NCBI GenBank assembly: GCA_038205395.1 | Contig: JBBRBX010000010.1 | Span: 1 to 64,000, forward strand | Length of the DNA: 64,000 bases | DNA from: Fredericiella sp038205395 | GTDB lineage: Bacteria > Chloroflexota > Anaerolineae > Caldilineales > Caldilineaceae | Reading direction: 5' to 3' | In this document: piece after piece, positions 35,405 to 44,490 of the stretch | How positions within the stretch are numbered: the stretch's first letter is position 1 | Layout of the letters: each line of letters begins with the position of its first letter | Notes under the pieces: model-generated | Databases searched by the model: none | What the model was told of the DNA's origin: nothing | The model's input: the letters and a program-made list of their open reading frames with translations, nothing else | Translations under genes and position numbers: made by a program

Positions 35405-36090
35405 CTTATGGCGGCATGAATATCTCACTCATCATTCCTGCGCTCAATGAGGCAGCCTGTATCGGCCCACTCCTGGCGGAACTGCCGACCGGTATGGCGG
35501 ATGAAGTCATTCTCGTAGACAACGGCTCCAGCGACGGTACGGCCGCCGCTGCCGCCGGCGCAGGCGCCCAGGTGGTCAGCGAACCGCGCCACGGCTACGG
35601 CTACGCCTGTGCTGCCGGCGCTGCGGCGGCAAGCAGTGAGCTTCTCGTCTTTATGGATGGCGACGGCAGCTTTGTGCCGTCGGAGTTGATGCGCCTGGCG
35701 GCGCCACTGCAAAGCAGCGAGGCCGGGCTGGTGCTGGGCACTCGTATGGCAGGCGGCATGAGTGCAGGGGCAATGCCGCCGCATCAGCTTGCCGGCAACA
35801 AGCTGGTCGCCCGCATCCTGCGCACGTTCTACGGAATTCAAGTCACGGACCTAGGCCCCTTTCGAGCTATCCGACGTGATCTGCTGCTGCAATTTGCGAT
35901 GCAGGAACACACATATGGCTGGCCGGTGGAAATGATGGTAAAGGCTGCTCGCTATGGCGTCACAATGGTTGAAGTTCCGGTCACCTACCGGCCGCGGCTG
36001 GCCGGCCAATCCAAAGTCGGCGGCAGCCTGCGCGCTTCGACCCTGGCCACCTACCGGATTCTGCGCGTCACGCTGCGTTATGCCCGTTAA
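35401..36090 (+). CDS. Family 2 glycosyltransferase
   Basis: The 229-residue GT-A protein has the nucleotide-sugar motif SLIIPALNEAACIGPLL, VDNGSSDGT and the DxD-like FMDGDGSF. It resembles dolichol-phosphate/polyprenyl-phosphate sugar transferases (ELQVTDLGPFRAIRRD). Such enzymes move sugars onto lipid carriers. Its start overlaps the stop of the DUF2064 gene, and nine bases separate it from the next radical SAM gene. An alternative ATG is five codons in (35416). Confidence 0.9.
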   Translation: MTYGGMNISLIIPALNEAACIGPLLAELPTGMADEVILVDNGSSDGTAAAAAGAGAQVVSEPRHGYGYACAAGAAAASSELLVFMDGDGSFVPSELMRLAAPLQSSEAGLVLGTRMAGGMSAGAMPPHQLAGNKLVARILRTFYGIQVTDLGPFRAIRRDLLLQFAMQEHTYGWPVEMMVKAARYGVTMVEVPVTYRPRLAGQSKVGGSLRASTLATYRILRVTLRYAR

Positions 36091-36099
36091 GGAAACAAA

Positions 36100-37170
36100 A
36101 TGACTATCGCTCACGCCCAGCCTGCCACAGCCCAGCCCTTCCCCACCATCGAATTGCGCAGCAGTCAGGCACCTGCGCTGCCACGCCAGCTTTATATTGA
36201 AGTCACCAACTATTGCAATTCATTGTGCATTTCCTGCCCGCTTACCTATGACCATTTTCTACCGTTTGAGCCAAAGCACCATCTGAGTTGGGAAAACTTC
36301 CGCCACATCGTCGATCAACTGCCGGTCATCGAACGCGCTGTGCTGCATGGGATCGGTGAGCCACTCCTCAACCGCGAACTGCCGCGCTTCGTAGAACATC
36401 TCAAGCAGCGTGGTGCGTATGTGCTGTTTAACAGCAACGGCTTGCTGTTGGATGAACGGCGCGCTGATGCGCTGGTCGCAGCAGGATTGGATGAGCTGCG
36501 CGTCTCGCTTGATGCCGTGACGCCCGAACTGTACGCCAGGCTGCGTGGGATTGACCAACTCCCGCGCATTATTGCCAACCTCAAGGCATTTGTACAGCGT
36601 CACGGTGGCAAGAGCACGCCCCGCTTGTCTCTCTGGCTGGTGGGAATGCAGGAGAATCTGCACGAGCTGCCTGATTTTGTGCGATTAGGAGCAGAGATCG
36701 GCGTGGCCGAGGTCTATCTGCAGCGGCTTGTCTACTTTGGCGACGGCGCCAAGCCGGATGCCGGTGCAACGATGGATGCAGCGCAATCGCTATATGGTGG
36801 GCTGGAAGAGCGGCAGGCGCAGTTGATCAGCGAATGCGAGAAACTGGCAGCCACAGTAGGGATACGCTTTCAAGCCTCTGGCGCCACTACGCCACATGAG
36901 AGCGTGGCCGTCAAAGGGGCGCATCCGTGGCAGGGCTGCATGCGCCCCTGGACGCTTATGTACATCACGGCCAATGGCACGGCGCTGCCCTGTTGTGTGG
37001 CTCCTTTCGCCACAAAGGATTTCCCAACCATCACGTTGGGCAACGTGTTATCGCAGCCTTTGTCCGAGGTCTGGCAAGGCGAACAATATGCGGCGCTGCG
37101 CTCCGCCGTGCTCAGTGAAGCGCCGGCGCCGTGGCCATGCCAGCACTGCGGCGTCAAGTGGAGTCTCTAA
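36100..37170 (+). CDS. Radical SAM/SPASM protein
   Basis: The 356-residue protein has the CxxxCxxC motif (CNSLCISC) near residues 38-45, the GIGEPLLN SAM motif and a SPASM-like C-terminus with GCMRPW, PCCVAPF and CQHCGVKW, giving the Cys for auxiliary iron-sulfur clusters. SPASM enzymes commonly modify peptides or carbohydrates, suggesting a second radical step in the pathway. It is overlapped by the start of the following membrane gene. Confidence 0.9.
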   Translation: MTIAHAQPATAQPFPTIELRSSQAPALPRQLYIEVTNYCNSLCISCPLTYDHFLPFEPKHHLSWENFRHIVDQLPVIERAVLHGIGEPLLNRELPRFVEHLKQRGAYVLFNSNGLLLDERRADALVAAGLDELRVSLDAVTPELYARLRGIDQLPRIIANLKAFVQRHGGKSTPRLSLWLVGMQENLHELPDFVRLGAEIGVAEVYLQRLVYFGDGAKPDAGATMDAAQSLYGGLEERQAQLISECEKLAATVGIRFQASGATTPHESVAVKGAHPWQGCMRPWTLMYITANGTALPCCVAPFATKDFPTITLGNVLSQPLSEVWQGEQYAALRSAVLSEAPAPWPCQHCGVKWSL

Positions 37171-38780
37171 AAGGCCCGCCTGGATTCACTACGGGCGCAT
37201 TGGCGTACACACACAGACGCACGCTGCTCATCCTTGCACTGCTGGGGGCGCTGTTGGTGACGGCAGCCGCCTGGCTGGCGGTGCGCCATCCCCTGCAGGC
37301 AGGATTGCTGGACCCGCGTTCCAACTGGGCGCGGCTGGCCGGCGTCTCCTGGGGCAATTTCGCAGCCCATTTCGCCCTCTATTTGGCCGCAGTCACTGCC
37401 TATTGGCTGGCTGTGCGTAGCGTGGCGCGCCAGGCTGCTGAACAAACAGACATAGCTGCCGGACGCCGCTATACCCTGGCAACAACAATTATTATCGTCA
37501 GTGTATGGGCCGCCGCCTCAGCGCTGCTGCTCGGTGCAGCGCCTGCAGGGGAATCACGCGACAGCTTTGACTACCTCTTTCGCGGCCGCATGTTGGTGGA
37601 AGCTGGGGCCAGCCCGTTGGCAGTGACGCCCGACACCTTTGCCGGACAACCCTTTTATGCGTATCTTACTTGGACCAATCATGTAGACACCTATGGCCCG
37701 CTGTGGGAATATGCCAGCGCCGCTACGGCGCTTGCCGTCGGCGGCTGGCTGCAACAAAGCGGAAATTGGAATATGGCTGCAGCAGCCTGCCCGGTCACAG
37801 CCGCCTCTTGCACCATGCTGGCGGCGTATGTGACGGGTTACCGCCTGCTGGCGCTTGCCTGCGCCGCTCTATGCGGCTGGCTTATCTACAGCATGGTGCA
37901 GTACTGGTCTGGGCGCTGGTCAGTAGTGGCGTTAGCCATATGGCTGTGGAATCCACTGCTGCTGCTGTCGGCGGCGGTCGGTGCACACAACGATCTGCTG
38001 ATGCTCGCCCTGCAGCTTGGCGCTTTTTGGCTGTTGCAAAGGCGGCACTGGCGAAGCGGGCTGCTGCTGCTGCTGTTGGCTGCCCATGTCAAGCTCACCG
38101 TGCTGGTGCTCGCTCCAGTCATCGGGCTTTGGTTGGTGCGACAAATGGGTTGGCGGCGTACACTGGGTCACGTGCTGGTTGCCGGAGCGGTCGCTGTGGC
38201 CCTTTCATGGCTGCTCTATGCACCTTTGGGCGGCTGGCAGACTTTGCCGCGCATGTTGGCCGAGAGATCTCGGTATGTCGCCAATTCTCCCCACCACATT
38301 TTGTATCGCGGGCTGGTCGCCGCCCATCAGCCGGCTGCGCTTGTGCGCACACTGGCAATTACTGCGCCTAGCTTGCTGTTTGGTGCTGCGGCAGTTGCCG
38401 GCAGCATTCATTTGTTGGGCTTACGCCGCGCGCCCGATTCTGATCCACGCCGCGAAGATCGCCTGCTGTGGCGAGCAAGCGCGCTGATCACCCTGCTCTA
38501 CCTGCTGATCGGCAGTTTTTGGTTTCAGCCGTGGTACAGCTTGTGGCTGCTGGCGCCGGCCGCACTGCTGCCGCAAAGCAGATGGAGCCGCAACGTTCTG
38601 CCGTGGCTGGCGCTGGGCAGCCTGTGGAGCAATGTGGCAGCTAACTATCTTCCAACACTGGCTGTACTCGACCGCACCGGTCGAGTGCTGGTTATCGTGG
38701 CGCTCACCTGGCTGCCGGCGCTGGCAGCGGCTGCGCTGCAAAAGATAGCAAGCAAACGGCAAGAAGCCGCCCCATTTTAA
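37131..38780 (+). CDS. Membrane glycosyltransferase-like protein (GT87/GT-C type)
   Basis: The 549-residue protein has about ten to twelve hydrophobic segments from residue 30 on and motifs resembling DUF2029/GT87 mannosyltransferases (SRDSFDYLFRGRML, WTNHVDTYGPLWEY; the early Asp/Glu-rich loop is the usual catalytic site). These use lipid-linked sugars on the outer face. The start is unsure: the ATG at 37131 overlaps the radical SAM gene by 40 bases, and GTG 37158 or TTG 37200 are alternatives. It ends the operon. Confidence 0.8.
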   Translation: MAMPALRRQVESLKGPPGFTTGALAYTHRRTLLILALLGALLVTAAAWLAVRHPLQAGLLDPRSNWARLAGVSWGNFAAHFALYLAAVTAYWLAVRSVARQAAEQTDIAAGRRYTLATTIIIVSVWAAASALLLGAAPAGESRDSFDYLFRGRMLVEAGASPLAVTPDTFAGQPFYAYLTWTNHVDTYGPLWEYASAATALAVGGWLQQSGNWNMAAAACPVTAASCTMLAAYVTGYRLLALACAALCGWLIYSMVQYWSGRWSVVALAIWLWNPLLLLSAAVGAHNDLLMLALQLGAFWLLQRRHWRSGLLLLLLAAHVKLTVLVLAPVIGLWLVRQMGWRRTLGHVLVAGAVAVALSWLLYAPLGGWQTLPRMLAERSRYVANSPHHILYRGLVAAHQPAALVRTLAITAPSLLFGAAAVAGSIHLLGLRRAPDSDPRREDRLLWRASALITLLYLLIGSFWFQPWYSLWLLAPAALLPQSRWSRNVLPWLALGSLWSNVAANYLPTLAVLDRTGRVLVIVALTWLPALAAAALQKIASKRQEAAPF

Positions 38781-38827
38781 TCGGCAACCACTCCACTGTC
38801 CCCTTGACCTGCTACACACGATGCGAT

Positions 38828-38854
38828 ATACTATTTCATATAGTGAAATAGTAT
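38828..38854. promoter_or_regulatory. 27-bp perfect palindrome upstream of the IclR gene
   Basis: ATACTATTTCA (38828-38838) and TGAAATAGTAT (38844-38854) are exact reverse complements around the five-base centre tatag. The site ends 13 bases before the IclR start codon, so it probably overlaps the promoter. Autoregulation by the IclR protein is likely, and the downstream aminotransferase gene may be a target. Confidence 0.75.
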
Positions 38855-38867
38855 TCTCCATTATGTT

Positions 38868-39671
38868 ATGATGCTGCAAACACAAGAAATTGAAGGGCAA
38901 GTCACAGAGTCATATCCCGGCACCCAGGCGGTCGCACGTGCGATCGGGCTGCTCAAGATATTCAACGATGCGCAGCCGGAGTGGAGTCTTGGCGATTTGG
39001 CGCAGGCAACCAGACTCAACAAGACGACCGCTTTCCGGCTGCTGGCTGCGCTGGAAGCCGAAGGGCTGGTCATGCGCAACCCCCTCTCCGGGGGCTATCG
39101 TCTCGGCGTCGAGTTGATCGCTCTTGGCGGCTGCGCCACACGCTCGAATCCACTGCGCGCCGTCAGCCGGCCTGTGCTGGAATCGCTGGCGCAGGAGTGC
39201 GACGAATCCGCTACGCTGGAAGTGCTGGCGGGCAGCCATGTGTTGATTGTCGACGAGGTTTCCAGCCGCCACCCGATGGGTATGTCACAGGATGTCGGCA
39301 GCCGGCTGCCGCTGCATGCTACGGCCACCGGTAAATTGCTGTTGGCGCACGCAGACGGTGATGTCCTGGCGGAAAGCTTGCGTCTGCCGTTGGCGGCGCT
39401 GACGGAGCAGACGATTACGGACATGGCTCGCCTGCGCGAGCAGTTGGCGCAGATCCGCCAACAGGGTTTTGCGCTGGCCGCCGGTGAGTTGGAGACAGGC
39501 TTTGTCGCCATTGCCGCCCCCATCTATGACCGTGAGCGACAGGTGACGGCAGCGATCAGCATCGGCGGGTCAAGCCTGCGGCTGACGCCGCAGCGCCAGC
39601 CGCAGTTGGTCGTCCTTGTGCAGGTAGCGGCGCGCCAGATCTCGCGCCAGCTCGGCTATTGGCCTGGATAG
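38868..39671 (+). CDS. IclR-family transcriptional regulator
   Basis: The 267-residue protein has an N-terminal winged helix-turn-helix (about residues 22-85; LAQATRLNKTTAFRLLAALEAEGLV) and a C-terminal IclR ligand-binding domain (ALHATATGKLL motif read as PLHATATGKLLLAHADGD). IclR regulators sense organic acids and usually bind near their own promoters. Two ATGs in tandem, 38868 and 38871, can serve. The palindrome upstream and the aminotransferase gene 98 bases downstream suggest regulation of amine/amino-acid use. Confidence 0.9.
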   Translation: MMLQTQEIEGQVTESYPGTQAVARAIGLLKIFNDAQPEWSLGDLAQATRLNKTTAFRLLAALEAEGLVMRNPLSGGYRLGVELIALGGCATRSNPLRAVSRPVLESLAQECDESATLEVLAGSHVLIVDEVSSRHPMGMSQDVGSRLPLHATATGKLLLAHADGDVLAESLRLPLAALTEQTITDMARLREQLAQIRQQGFALAAGELETGFVAIAAPIYDRERQVTAAISIGGSSLRLTPQRQPQLVVLVQVAARQISRQLGYWPG

Positions 39672-39769
39672 CTGTACAACAATCTGCTCCGCAGCCGGCA
39701 GCAGCACCGCCAGTATTATGTTTATTTACTGCCATTCCGGCACGTTGTAACCAAGAAAAGGAAAAGCCT

Positions 39770-41104
39770 ATGTTGACCAAAACCATCACCCGCCTCGATG
39801 TACCTGGCCCCAAGGCGCGCGACCTGTTGGCGCGTGATCGCAAAGTGGTTTCACATGCCTACGGGCGCGTAGCTGATTTCGTCATGGAACACGGCAGCGG
39901 CACAAACGTATGGGATGTAGACGGCAATCGCTATCTCGACTTTATGTCGGGCATCGCCGTCAATGCCACCGGCCACAGCCATTCGCATGTCGTGCGCGCG
40001 ATCCAGGAACAGGCCGCTAAGTTCCTGCATGTGTCGTCGGACTATTATCACGAAAATTGGGTGCGGCTTTGCGAAAAACTGGACGAAATCGCGCCCTTCG
40101 AGGAAGACGCCAGTATCTTCTTGGGCAACTCCGGCACGGAAGCAGTGGAAGCCGCCATCAAACTGGCGCGTTATCACACGGGGCGCAACCAGTTTATTGG
40201 CTTTATGGGCGGCTTTCATGGCCGTACACTTGGCGCGCTTGGGTTTACTGCCTCCAAGGCTGTACAGCGGCGCGGCTTTACACCCATTCAAGGCGTCACG
40301 CATATCCCCTACCCGTATGCCTATCGCCCCACACTGGCGACGCAGCCCGATGAGGAGGACTACGGCGAAACGGTGGTCAATTATCTCAAAAAAACCGTAT
40401 TCAAGAATCTCGTGGCCCCGGAAGACGTTGCCGCAATCCTCGTTGAGCCGATCCAAGGAGAAGGCGGCTACGTTGTGCCGCCGGCCTCGTTCTTCCCGCT
40501 TCTGCGCGAAGTGTGTGACGAGTATGGCATTTTGTTGATTGTGGACGAAGTGCAGTCCGGTGTCGGACGCACAGGGCGCTGGTGGGCAATTGAGCACTCG
40601 GGCGTCGAGCCGGATATCGTGTGCATGGCCAAAGGCATCGCCAGCGGCATCCCGCTGGGCGGCATCATCGCGCGCCAGAGTGTGAGCACATGGCCGGTAA
40701 GTGCGCACGGCAACACCTATGGCGGCAACCCCATCGCCTGTGCGGCGGCGCTGGCCACGCTGGAGGTGCTGGAAAACGGTGGTCTGCAGAATGCCACCGA
40801 GCAGGGCGATTATATGCTGGAACGCTTTGCCGCTATGCAGGCGCGCCACGCCAGCATGGGGGATGTACGCGGCAAGGGCTTGATGATTGGCGTCGAATTT
40901 GTACAGGACAGGCAGAGCAAGACACCCAACGCCCGCCTGCGCAACCGTGTAGTCGAATTGGCCTTTGAGCATGGGCTGTTGATTATGGGCTGCGGCGCCA
41001 ATACCATGCGTATCATCCCGCCGCTGACCGTCAGCCGCAGCGAAGCCGACGAAGGCCTCCAAATCTTTGAATATGTGCTGGGGCTGGCAGAGCAGGAAAT
41101 GTAG
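39770..41104 (+). CDS. Class III aminotransferase (PLP-dependent)
   Basis: The 444-residue protein is a class III pyridoxal-phosphate aminotransferase of the GABA/ornithine type. The substrate-side GNSGTEAVEAAIKLAR, the Asp of LLIVDEVQSGVGRTG and the catalytic Lys in MAKGIASGIPLGG are present. The ATG at 39770 has AAGGA upstream; the longer frame from 39659 is rejected. The likely role is transamination of an omega-amino acid; the exact substrate is not evident. It follows the IclR gene. Confidence 0.9.
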   Translation: MLTKTITRLDVPGPKARDLLARDRKVVSHAYGRVADFVMEHGSGTNVWDVDGNRYLDFMSGIAVNATGHSHSHVVRAIQEQAAKFLHVSSDYYHENWVRLCEKLDEIAPFEEDASIFLGNSGTEAVEAAIKLARYHTGRNQFIGFMGGFHGRTLGALGFTASKAVQRRGFTPIQGVTHIPYPYAYRPTLATQPDEEDYGETVVNYLKKTVFKNLVAPEDVAAILVEPIQGEGGYVVPPASFFPLLREVCDEYGILLIVDEVQSGVGRTGRWWAIEHSGVEPDIVCMAKGIASGIPLGGIIARQSVSTWPVSAHGNTYGGNPIACAAALATLEVLENGGLQNATEQGDYMLERFAAMQARHASMGDVRGKGLMIGVEFVQDRQSKTPNARLRNRVVELAFEHGLLIMGCGANTMRIIPPLTVSRSEADEGLQIFEYVLGLAEQEM

Positions 41105-41113
41105 GTAAACACC

Positions 41114-41153
41114 GATGTATGGGATTCAAGGTAATCCATGAATCCCATACATC
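41114..41153. terminator. Bidirectional hairpin between convergent genes
   Basis: GATGTATGGGATTC (41114-41127) pairs perfectly with GAATCCCATACATC (41140-41153), a 14-bp stem with a 12-base loop. It sits between two convergent stop codons, the last bases inside the left-going gene's stop. It lacks a T-run but is well placed to end both transcripts. Confidence 0.6.
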
Positions 41154-41961
41154 AAAGCTCGGAGAATGCCTCCTCCACACAGCGCCCTTCCCATTCGCGC
41201 GCGCTGGGAATATTGAGCAGGCGCGCCAGCGTGGGGGCGGTATCCAATAGGCTGACGGGCTGCTGGATGGCGTAGCCGGCGCGCACGCGCGGACCCACCA
41301 GCAGCCAGGGAATGGTCATATCTTCCGCTATATCCAGCCCGTGGCTGCGCTCGTGACCGCCGTGGTCGGCATGCACCAGAACATGCGCCGTGTCCGGCAG
41401 AGCCGTCAGCAGACGATGCAAGTTTTCGTCATCCCGCTCAGCCTGGCGCAGATAGCCTTCACTCATCCACCCATAGTAGTGCCCAGCCGTGTCCACCGTA
41501 CCCAAATAAACAAAGGCAAAGTCAGGTTTGTCGCGCAAAATATGGTCGATGGCAACCGTCGTGATTTCGTCATCGCCTTCGTGGGTCATCGTTGTGTTGC
41601 GATACCAGGCAAACTCCAGCGTTTCAGGGCGGCTCAAGTCACGCAGCGGTTCCCAGTTGTAGACTGCCGAACAGCGCTTGCCATGCTGCTTGGCCTGCTC
41701 GATAAGGCCTGGCAGCGGTCGTGCCATCGGCTGCCAGGTATTGGTGGTCACGCCGTGGCGTGCAGGCGGAACGCTGTGAAAAATGGACATATGGCAGGGA
41801 AGCGTAATGCTGGGCAGCACCGAGCGCGCCGTAAACGTCCAGGCGCCGCGCCGGCACAGTTCCTGTAAAGTGGGGCAGGCGGCGGCAGTGATCGCATCCG
41901 GACGTAAGCCGTCAATCATCACAAAAACGACGGGCGAGTAGGAATCCATGGGTAAATCCAT
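41152..41961 (-). CDS. Alkaline phosphatase-superfamily phosphodiesterase
   Basis: The 269-residue protein matches type I phosphodiesterase/nucleotide pyrophosphatase proteins: VFVMIDGLRPDAI supplies the first metal Asp, ARSVLPSITLPCHMSIF the nucleophile Thr region, and DTAGHYYGW, HADHGGHERSHGLD the second metal site. No signal peptide is seen. Substrate unknown. ATGs at 41961 and 41949 are both possible starts. Confidence 0.88.
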   Translation of the reverse strand: MDLPMDSYSPVVFVMIDGLRPDAITAAACPTLQELCRRGAWTFTARSVLPSITLPCHMSIFHSVPPARHGVTTNTWQPMARPLPGLIEQAKQHGKRCSAVYNWEPLRDLSRPETLEFAWYRNTTMTHEGDDEITTVAIDHILRDKPDFAFVYLGTVDTAGHYYGWMSEGYLRQAERDDENLHRLLTALPDTAHVLVHADHGGHERSHGLDIAEDMTIPWLLVGPRVRAGYAIQQPVSLLDTAPTLARLLNIPSAREWEGRCVEEAFSEL

Positions 41962-42069
41962 TCAGTAAAAGCAGGATTGGCGTCAGTCCCCGCAGTGTAG
42001 CATAGACGGGAGATTTTTTACGCCCCGTTATTCTTATCTTAATACGCAGGATATACAGTAGCGGCAGGT

Positions 42070-42205
42070 CACGACTTTTGCTGGGGAGCCAAAATCGTGG
42101 CTGACACACTCTCTCTTCTCCACTCTTTTTCCTCGCGGGGCACTCCATTGCCCCAGCGAAGGCCCGCCGGCTCGCTTGCTGCGAACGGCGGGCTTTCCTC
42201 TTTTT
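42070..42205 (+). ncRNA. Candidate structured leader or small RNA
   Basis: Hairpin 1 pairs CACGA and TTTTG with CAAAA and TCGTG (42070-42099, one-base bulge). Hairpin 2 pairs GGGGCA with TGCCCC (42137-42154). Hairpin 3 pairs GCCCGCCG with CGGCGGGC (42162-42193) and runs into TTTCCTCTTTTT, like an intrinsic terminator. No plus-strand gene precedes it, so this may be a small RNA or an attenuator for the PA14 gene. It matches no RNA family I know. Confidence 0.4.
42162..42205 (+). terminator. Intrinsic terminator-like hairpin with U-run
   Basis: An 8-bp GC-rich stem with a 16-base loop is followed by a T-rich tract at 42194-42205. It points rightward, ahead of the PA14 gene rather than after any known gene. 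Confidence 0.55.
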
Positions 42206-42363
42206 AGCCCTGCCGTTGCCGCTGGTAAAACAAACGCAAACAGCGCGCTTTGCCTGTTCCGTAATTTGGGAACCTGATCCTGCCGGCCTGCGTCAACATG
42301 ATATAACCATTATTTCCTGACCCGATTCTTTTGATCGGATTTTTGGTGGAAAGAGTGAACGCT

Positions 42364-44460
42364 ATGCAGCAGTGGATGCGTACAAAAAGCTTCTATCGGT
42401 GGTTGTGGAGCGCAGCGGCAGTTGCACTGACCTGCAGTCTGGCCTTTATGCCCATAGCAGCCTATGCCCAAGGGGACGTAGTGCGGCCTGCACAGTCTGA
42501 CCCCACCTGGCGCGGCGAATATTTCGCCAATGCGACGCTGTCAGACACGCCGGTTTTGACGCGGGCCGATGCCGATATCGATTTTAATTGGGGAGACGGC
42601 GCGCCCGACCCAGGGTTGCCCATCGATCGCTTCTCTGCGCGCTGGACACGCTATATCTACTTCCCAAACGATGGCGTCTACCGCTTTACGCTGACAAGTG
42701 ATGACGGCGCGCGCCTGTTTGTCGATGACCAGATGGTGATCGATGCCTGGTACGACCACAACGCCAAAACATTTGTGGTGGACCGCACCCTGCGCACCGG
42801 CCACCACCTGCTGCGCGCTGAGTATTATGACAACGTAGGGGCGGCCTTGGTGCAGGTGGGTTGGCAAGCCGTCAGCACGCAGGAGCCGGCAGCCGGCGAC
42901 TGGCGCGGCGAATATTTCAACAACCGCGAACTGCTGGGCGACCCAGTGCTGGTGCGCACTGATGCTTCTATTGACTTTGACTGGGGCAGCGGATCGCCCC
43001 AGCCCGGGATCGTCAACAACGACAACTTTTCGGCGCGCTGGACACGCACCATCAATCTGCCTGCGGCCACCTACCGTTTTCGCGCAGTCGTCGATGACGG
43101 CGTGCGCGTCTACGTAAACAACCAACTGATCATCGATCAATGGCGCACGGGGACGGTGGCTACATTTGAATCAGCGCCCATCGCCTTGTCCGGCTCCACC
43201 AGGCTGCGCGTGGACTATTTCGACGCCATAGACGCCGCGCGCATCCAAGTGGTGTACGAACGGGGGGGTCAACCGCAGTCTACACCGCCCGCCTTTCCCG
43301 ACTGGAAAGGTGAGTATTTTAACAACACCTCTCTCTCCGGCCAGCCGGCGCTCGTGCGCAACGACGCCAATGTAGACTTCAACTGGGGGTTCACCTCACC
43401 CCAGGCGGGCGTCGTCAACAGCGATGACTTCTCAGTGCGCTGGACGCGCACGCTCACGTTTCAACCCGGCAACTACCGCTTTAAGGTGACAGTTGATGAC
43501 GGTTTGCGCTTGTGGGTGAACAACGCCCTGCTCATCGACCAATGGCGCCAGGGAGCGGCAGCCGAGTTTACTAGCGACATCTACTTGCCCGGCGGCGCGC
43601 TGCCCATCCGGCTACAGTTCGTTGAATACAAGGAAAATGCGCTGGTGCAGCTGACTTGGACGCTAATCGGCGGCGATAATAACGGCGGCAATAATAACGG
43701 CGGCGGCAGCGGTGGCGGAGACAACAGCGCGCCCGAATGGAAAGAGATCAAACCGAAAACCGAGTGGGCGGGTGAATACTTTAACAACCCAGAAGTAGCC
43801 GGCAGCCCGATTTTTGTGCGGCAGGACAGCAAGATCGACTTTGACTGGGGTGGTGGCTCGCCCAGCAGCGAAATTCCTGCCGACAATTTTTCGGTGCGCT
43901 GGAACAACACCATCCGCTTTGACGGCGGCCTCTATCGGTTTACAACCGAAACGGATGACGGCGTGCGGCTGTATGTGGATGGGCGGCTGCTGATCGATAA
44001 ATGGCGGCTGCAGCCCGTCACTCAGTACAGCGCTGAAATCCGTCTGAGCAAGGGGGATCATCAGGTGCGTATGGAGTACCAGGAGCGGGGAGATATCGCC
44101 GTGGCCCGGCTGCGCATCTATGAACTGCGCCAGGGGGCGGCGCCGGTGGGCAACCTGATTACCTGTGTGCCGCCGCAGCCACAGAACTACGCCTGGATCA
44201 AACTCTACCGGCTGGATGGCAGCGGCAAGTGGTATTCGATCGGACGCGGCATCGGCTCGATCAGCGCCAGCGGCTTTTTGAAAATCGACGGGCTGCCGGT
44301 GGACAGCGCCCGCTTTGGCAGCGCCGGCGAGCCATACAAGGTCGAACAGTGGATTGATGGGCGCGCGGTGCAGTCCACCGGTGACTTCCAGCGCGGGGAA
44401 CCGGAGTTTCGCATCAAGGTATTTACCGACAATTCCACTCCCTGGGGCTGCCCCCGCTAG
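42364..44460 (+). CDS. Secreted protein with four PA14 domains
   Basis: The 698-residue protein has a signal peptide (Arg/Lys start, hydrophobic core, cut near AYAQGD). Four PA14 domains follow, beginning around bases 42508, 42901, 43303 and 43766; each starts with a Trp-x-Gly-Glu-Tyr-Phe and carries DDG, RLFVDD/RVYVNN-like and DQWR motifs. A Gly/Asn/Ser-rich linker precedes the fourth. The C-terminal 100 residues have Cys pairs but no recognised domain. PA14 binds carbohydrate, so it may act at the cell surface. The TTG start at 42331 is rejected for the ATG at 42364. Confidence 0.88.
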   Translation: MQQWMRTKSFYRWLWSAAAVALTCSLAFMPIAAYAQGDVVRPAQSDPTWRGEYFANATLSDTPVLTRADADIDFNWGDGAPDPGLPIDRFSARWTRYIYFPNDGVYRFTLTSDDGARLFVDDQMVIDAWYDHNAKTFVVDRTLRTGHHLLRAEYYDNVGAALVQVGWQAVSTQEPAAGDWRGEYFNNRELLGDPVLVRTDASIDFDWGSGSPQPGIVNNDNFSARWTRTINLPAATYRFRAVVDDGVRVYVNNQLIIDQWRTGTVATFESAPIALSGSTRLRVDYFDAIDAARIQVVYERGGQPQSTPPAFPDWKGEYFNNTSLSGQPALVRNDANVDFNWGFTSPQAGVVNSDDFSVRWTRTLTFQPGNYRFKVTVDDGLRLWVNNALLIDQWRQGAAAEFTSDIYLPGGALPIRLQFVEYKENALVQLTWTLIGGDNNGGNNNGGGSGGGDNSAPEWKEIKPKTEWAGEYFNNPEVAGSPIFVRQDSKIDFDWGGGSPSSEIPADNFSVRWNNTIRFDGGLYRFTTETDDGVRLYVDGRLLIDKWRLQPVTQYSAEIRLSKGDHQVRMEYQERGDIAVARLRIYELRQGAAPVGNLITCVPPQPQNYAWIKLYRLDGSGKWYSIGRGIGSISASGFLKIDGLPVDSARFGSAGEPYKVEQWIDGRAVQSTGDFQRGEPEFRIKVFTDNSTPWGCPR

Positions 44461-44490
44461 GTCAGCCGCGCCTGTTGTTTCCGCCAACAC

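Larger units (their letters stand above)
41962..42363. other. 402-base intergenic region with three hairpins
   Basis: No gene is seen here. It holds three successive stem-loops on the plus strand (42070-42099, 42137-42154, 42162-42193), the last followed by a U-run. They are listed below and could be a leader RNA for the PA14 gene. Confidence 0.5.

Noticed and set aside
39851..41062. Minus-strand open frame of 403 codons
   Set aside because: It is the shadow of the class III aminotransferase gene; the residues show no family pattern.
42331..42363. TTG start extending the PA14 protein
   Set aside because: The ATG at 42364 is followed by a good signal peptide; the extension adds a non-signal stretch.
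42508..44120. Possible tandem DNA repeat
   Set aside because: These are four diverged PA14 protein domains; the DNA is not closely repeated.
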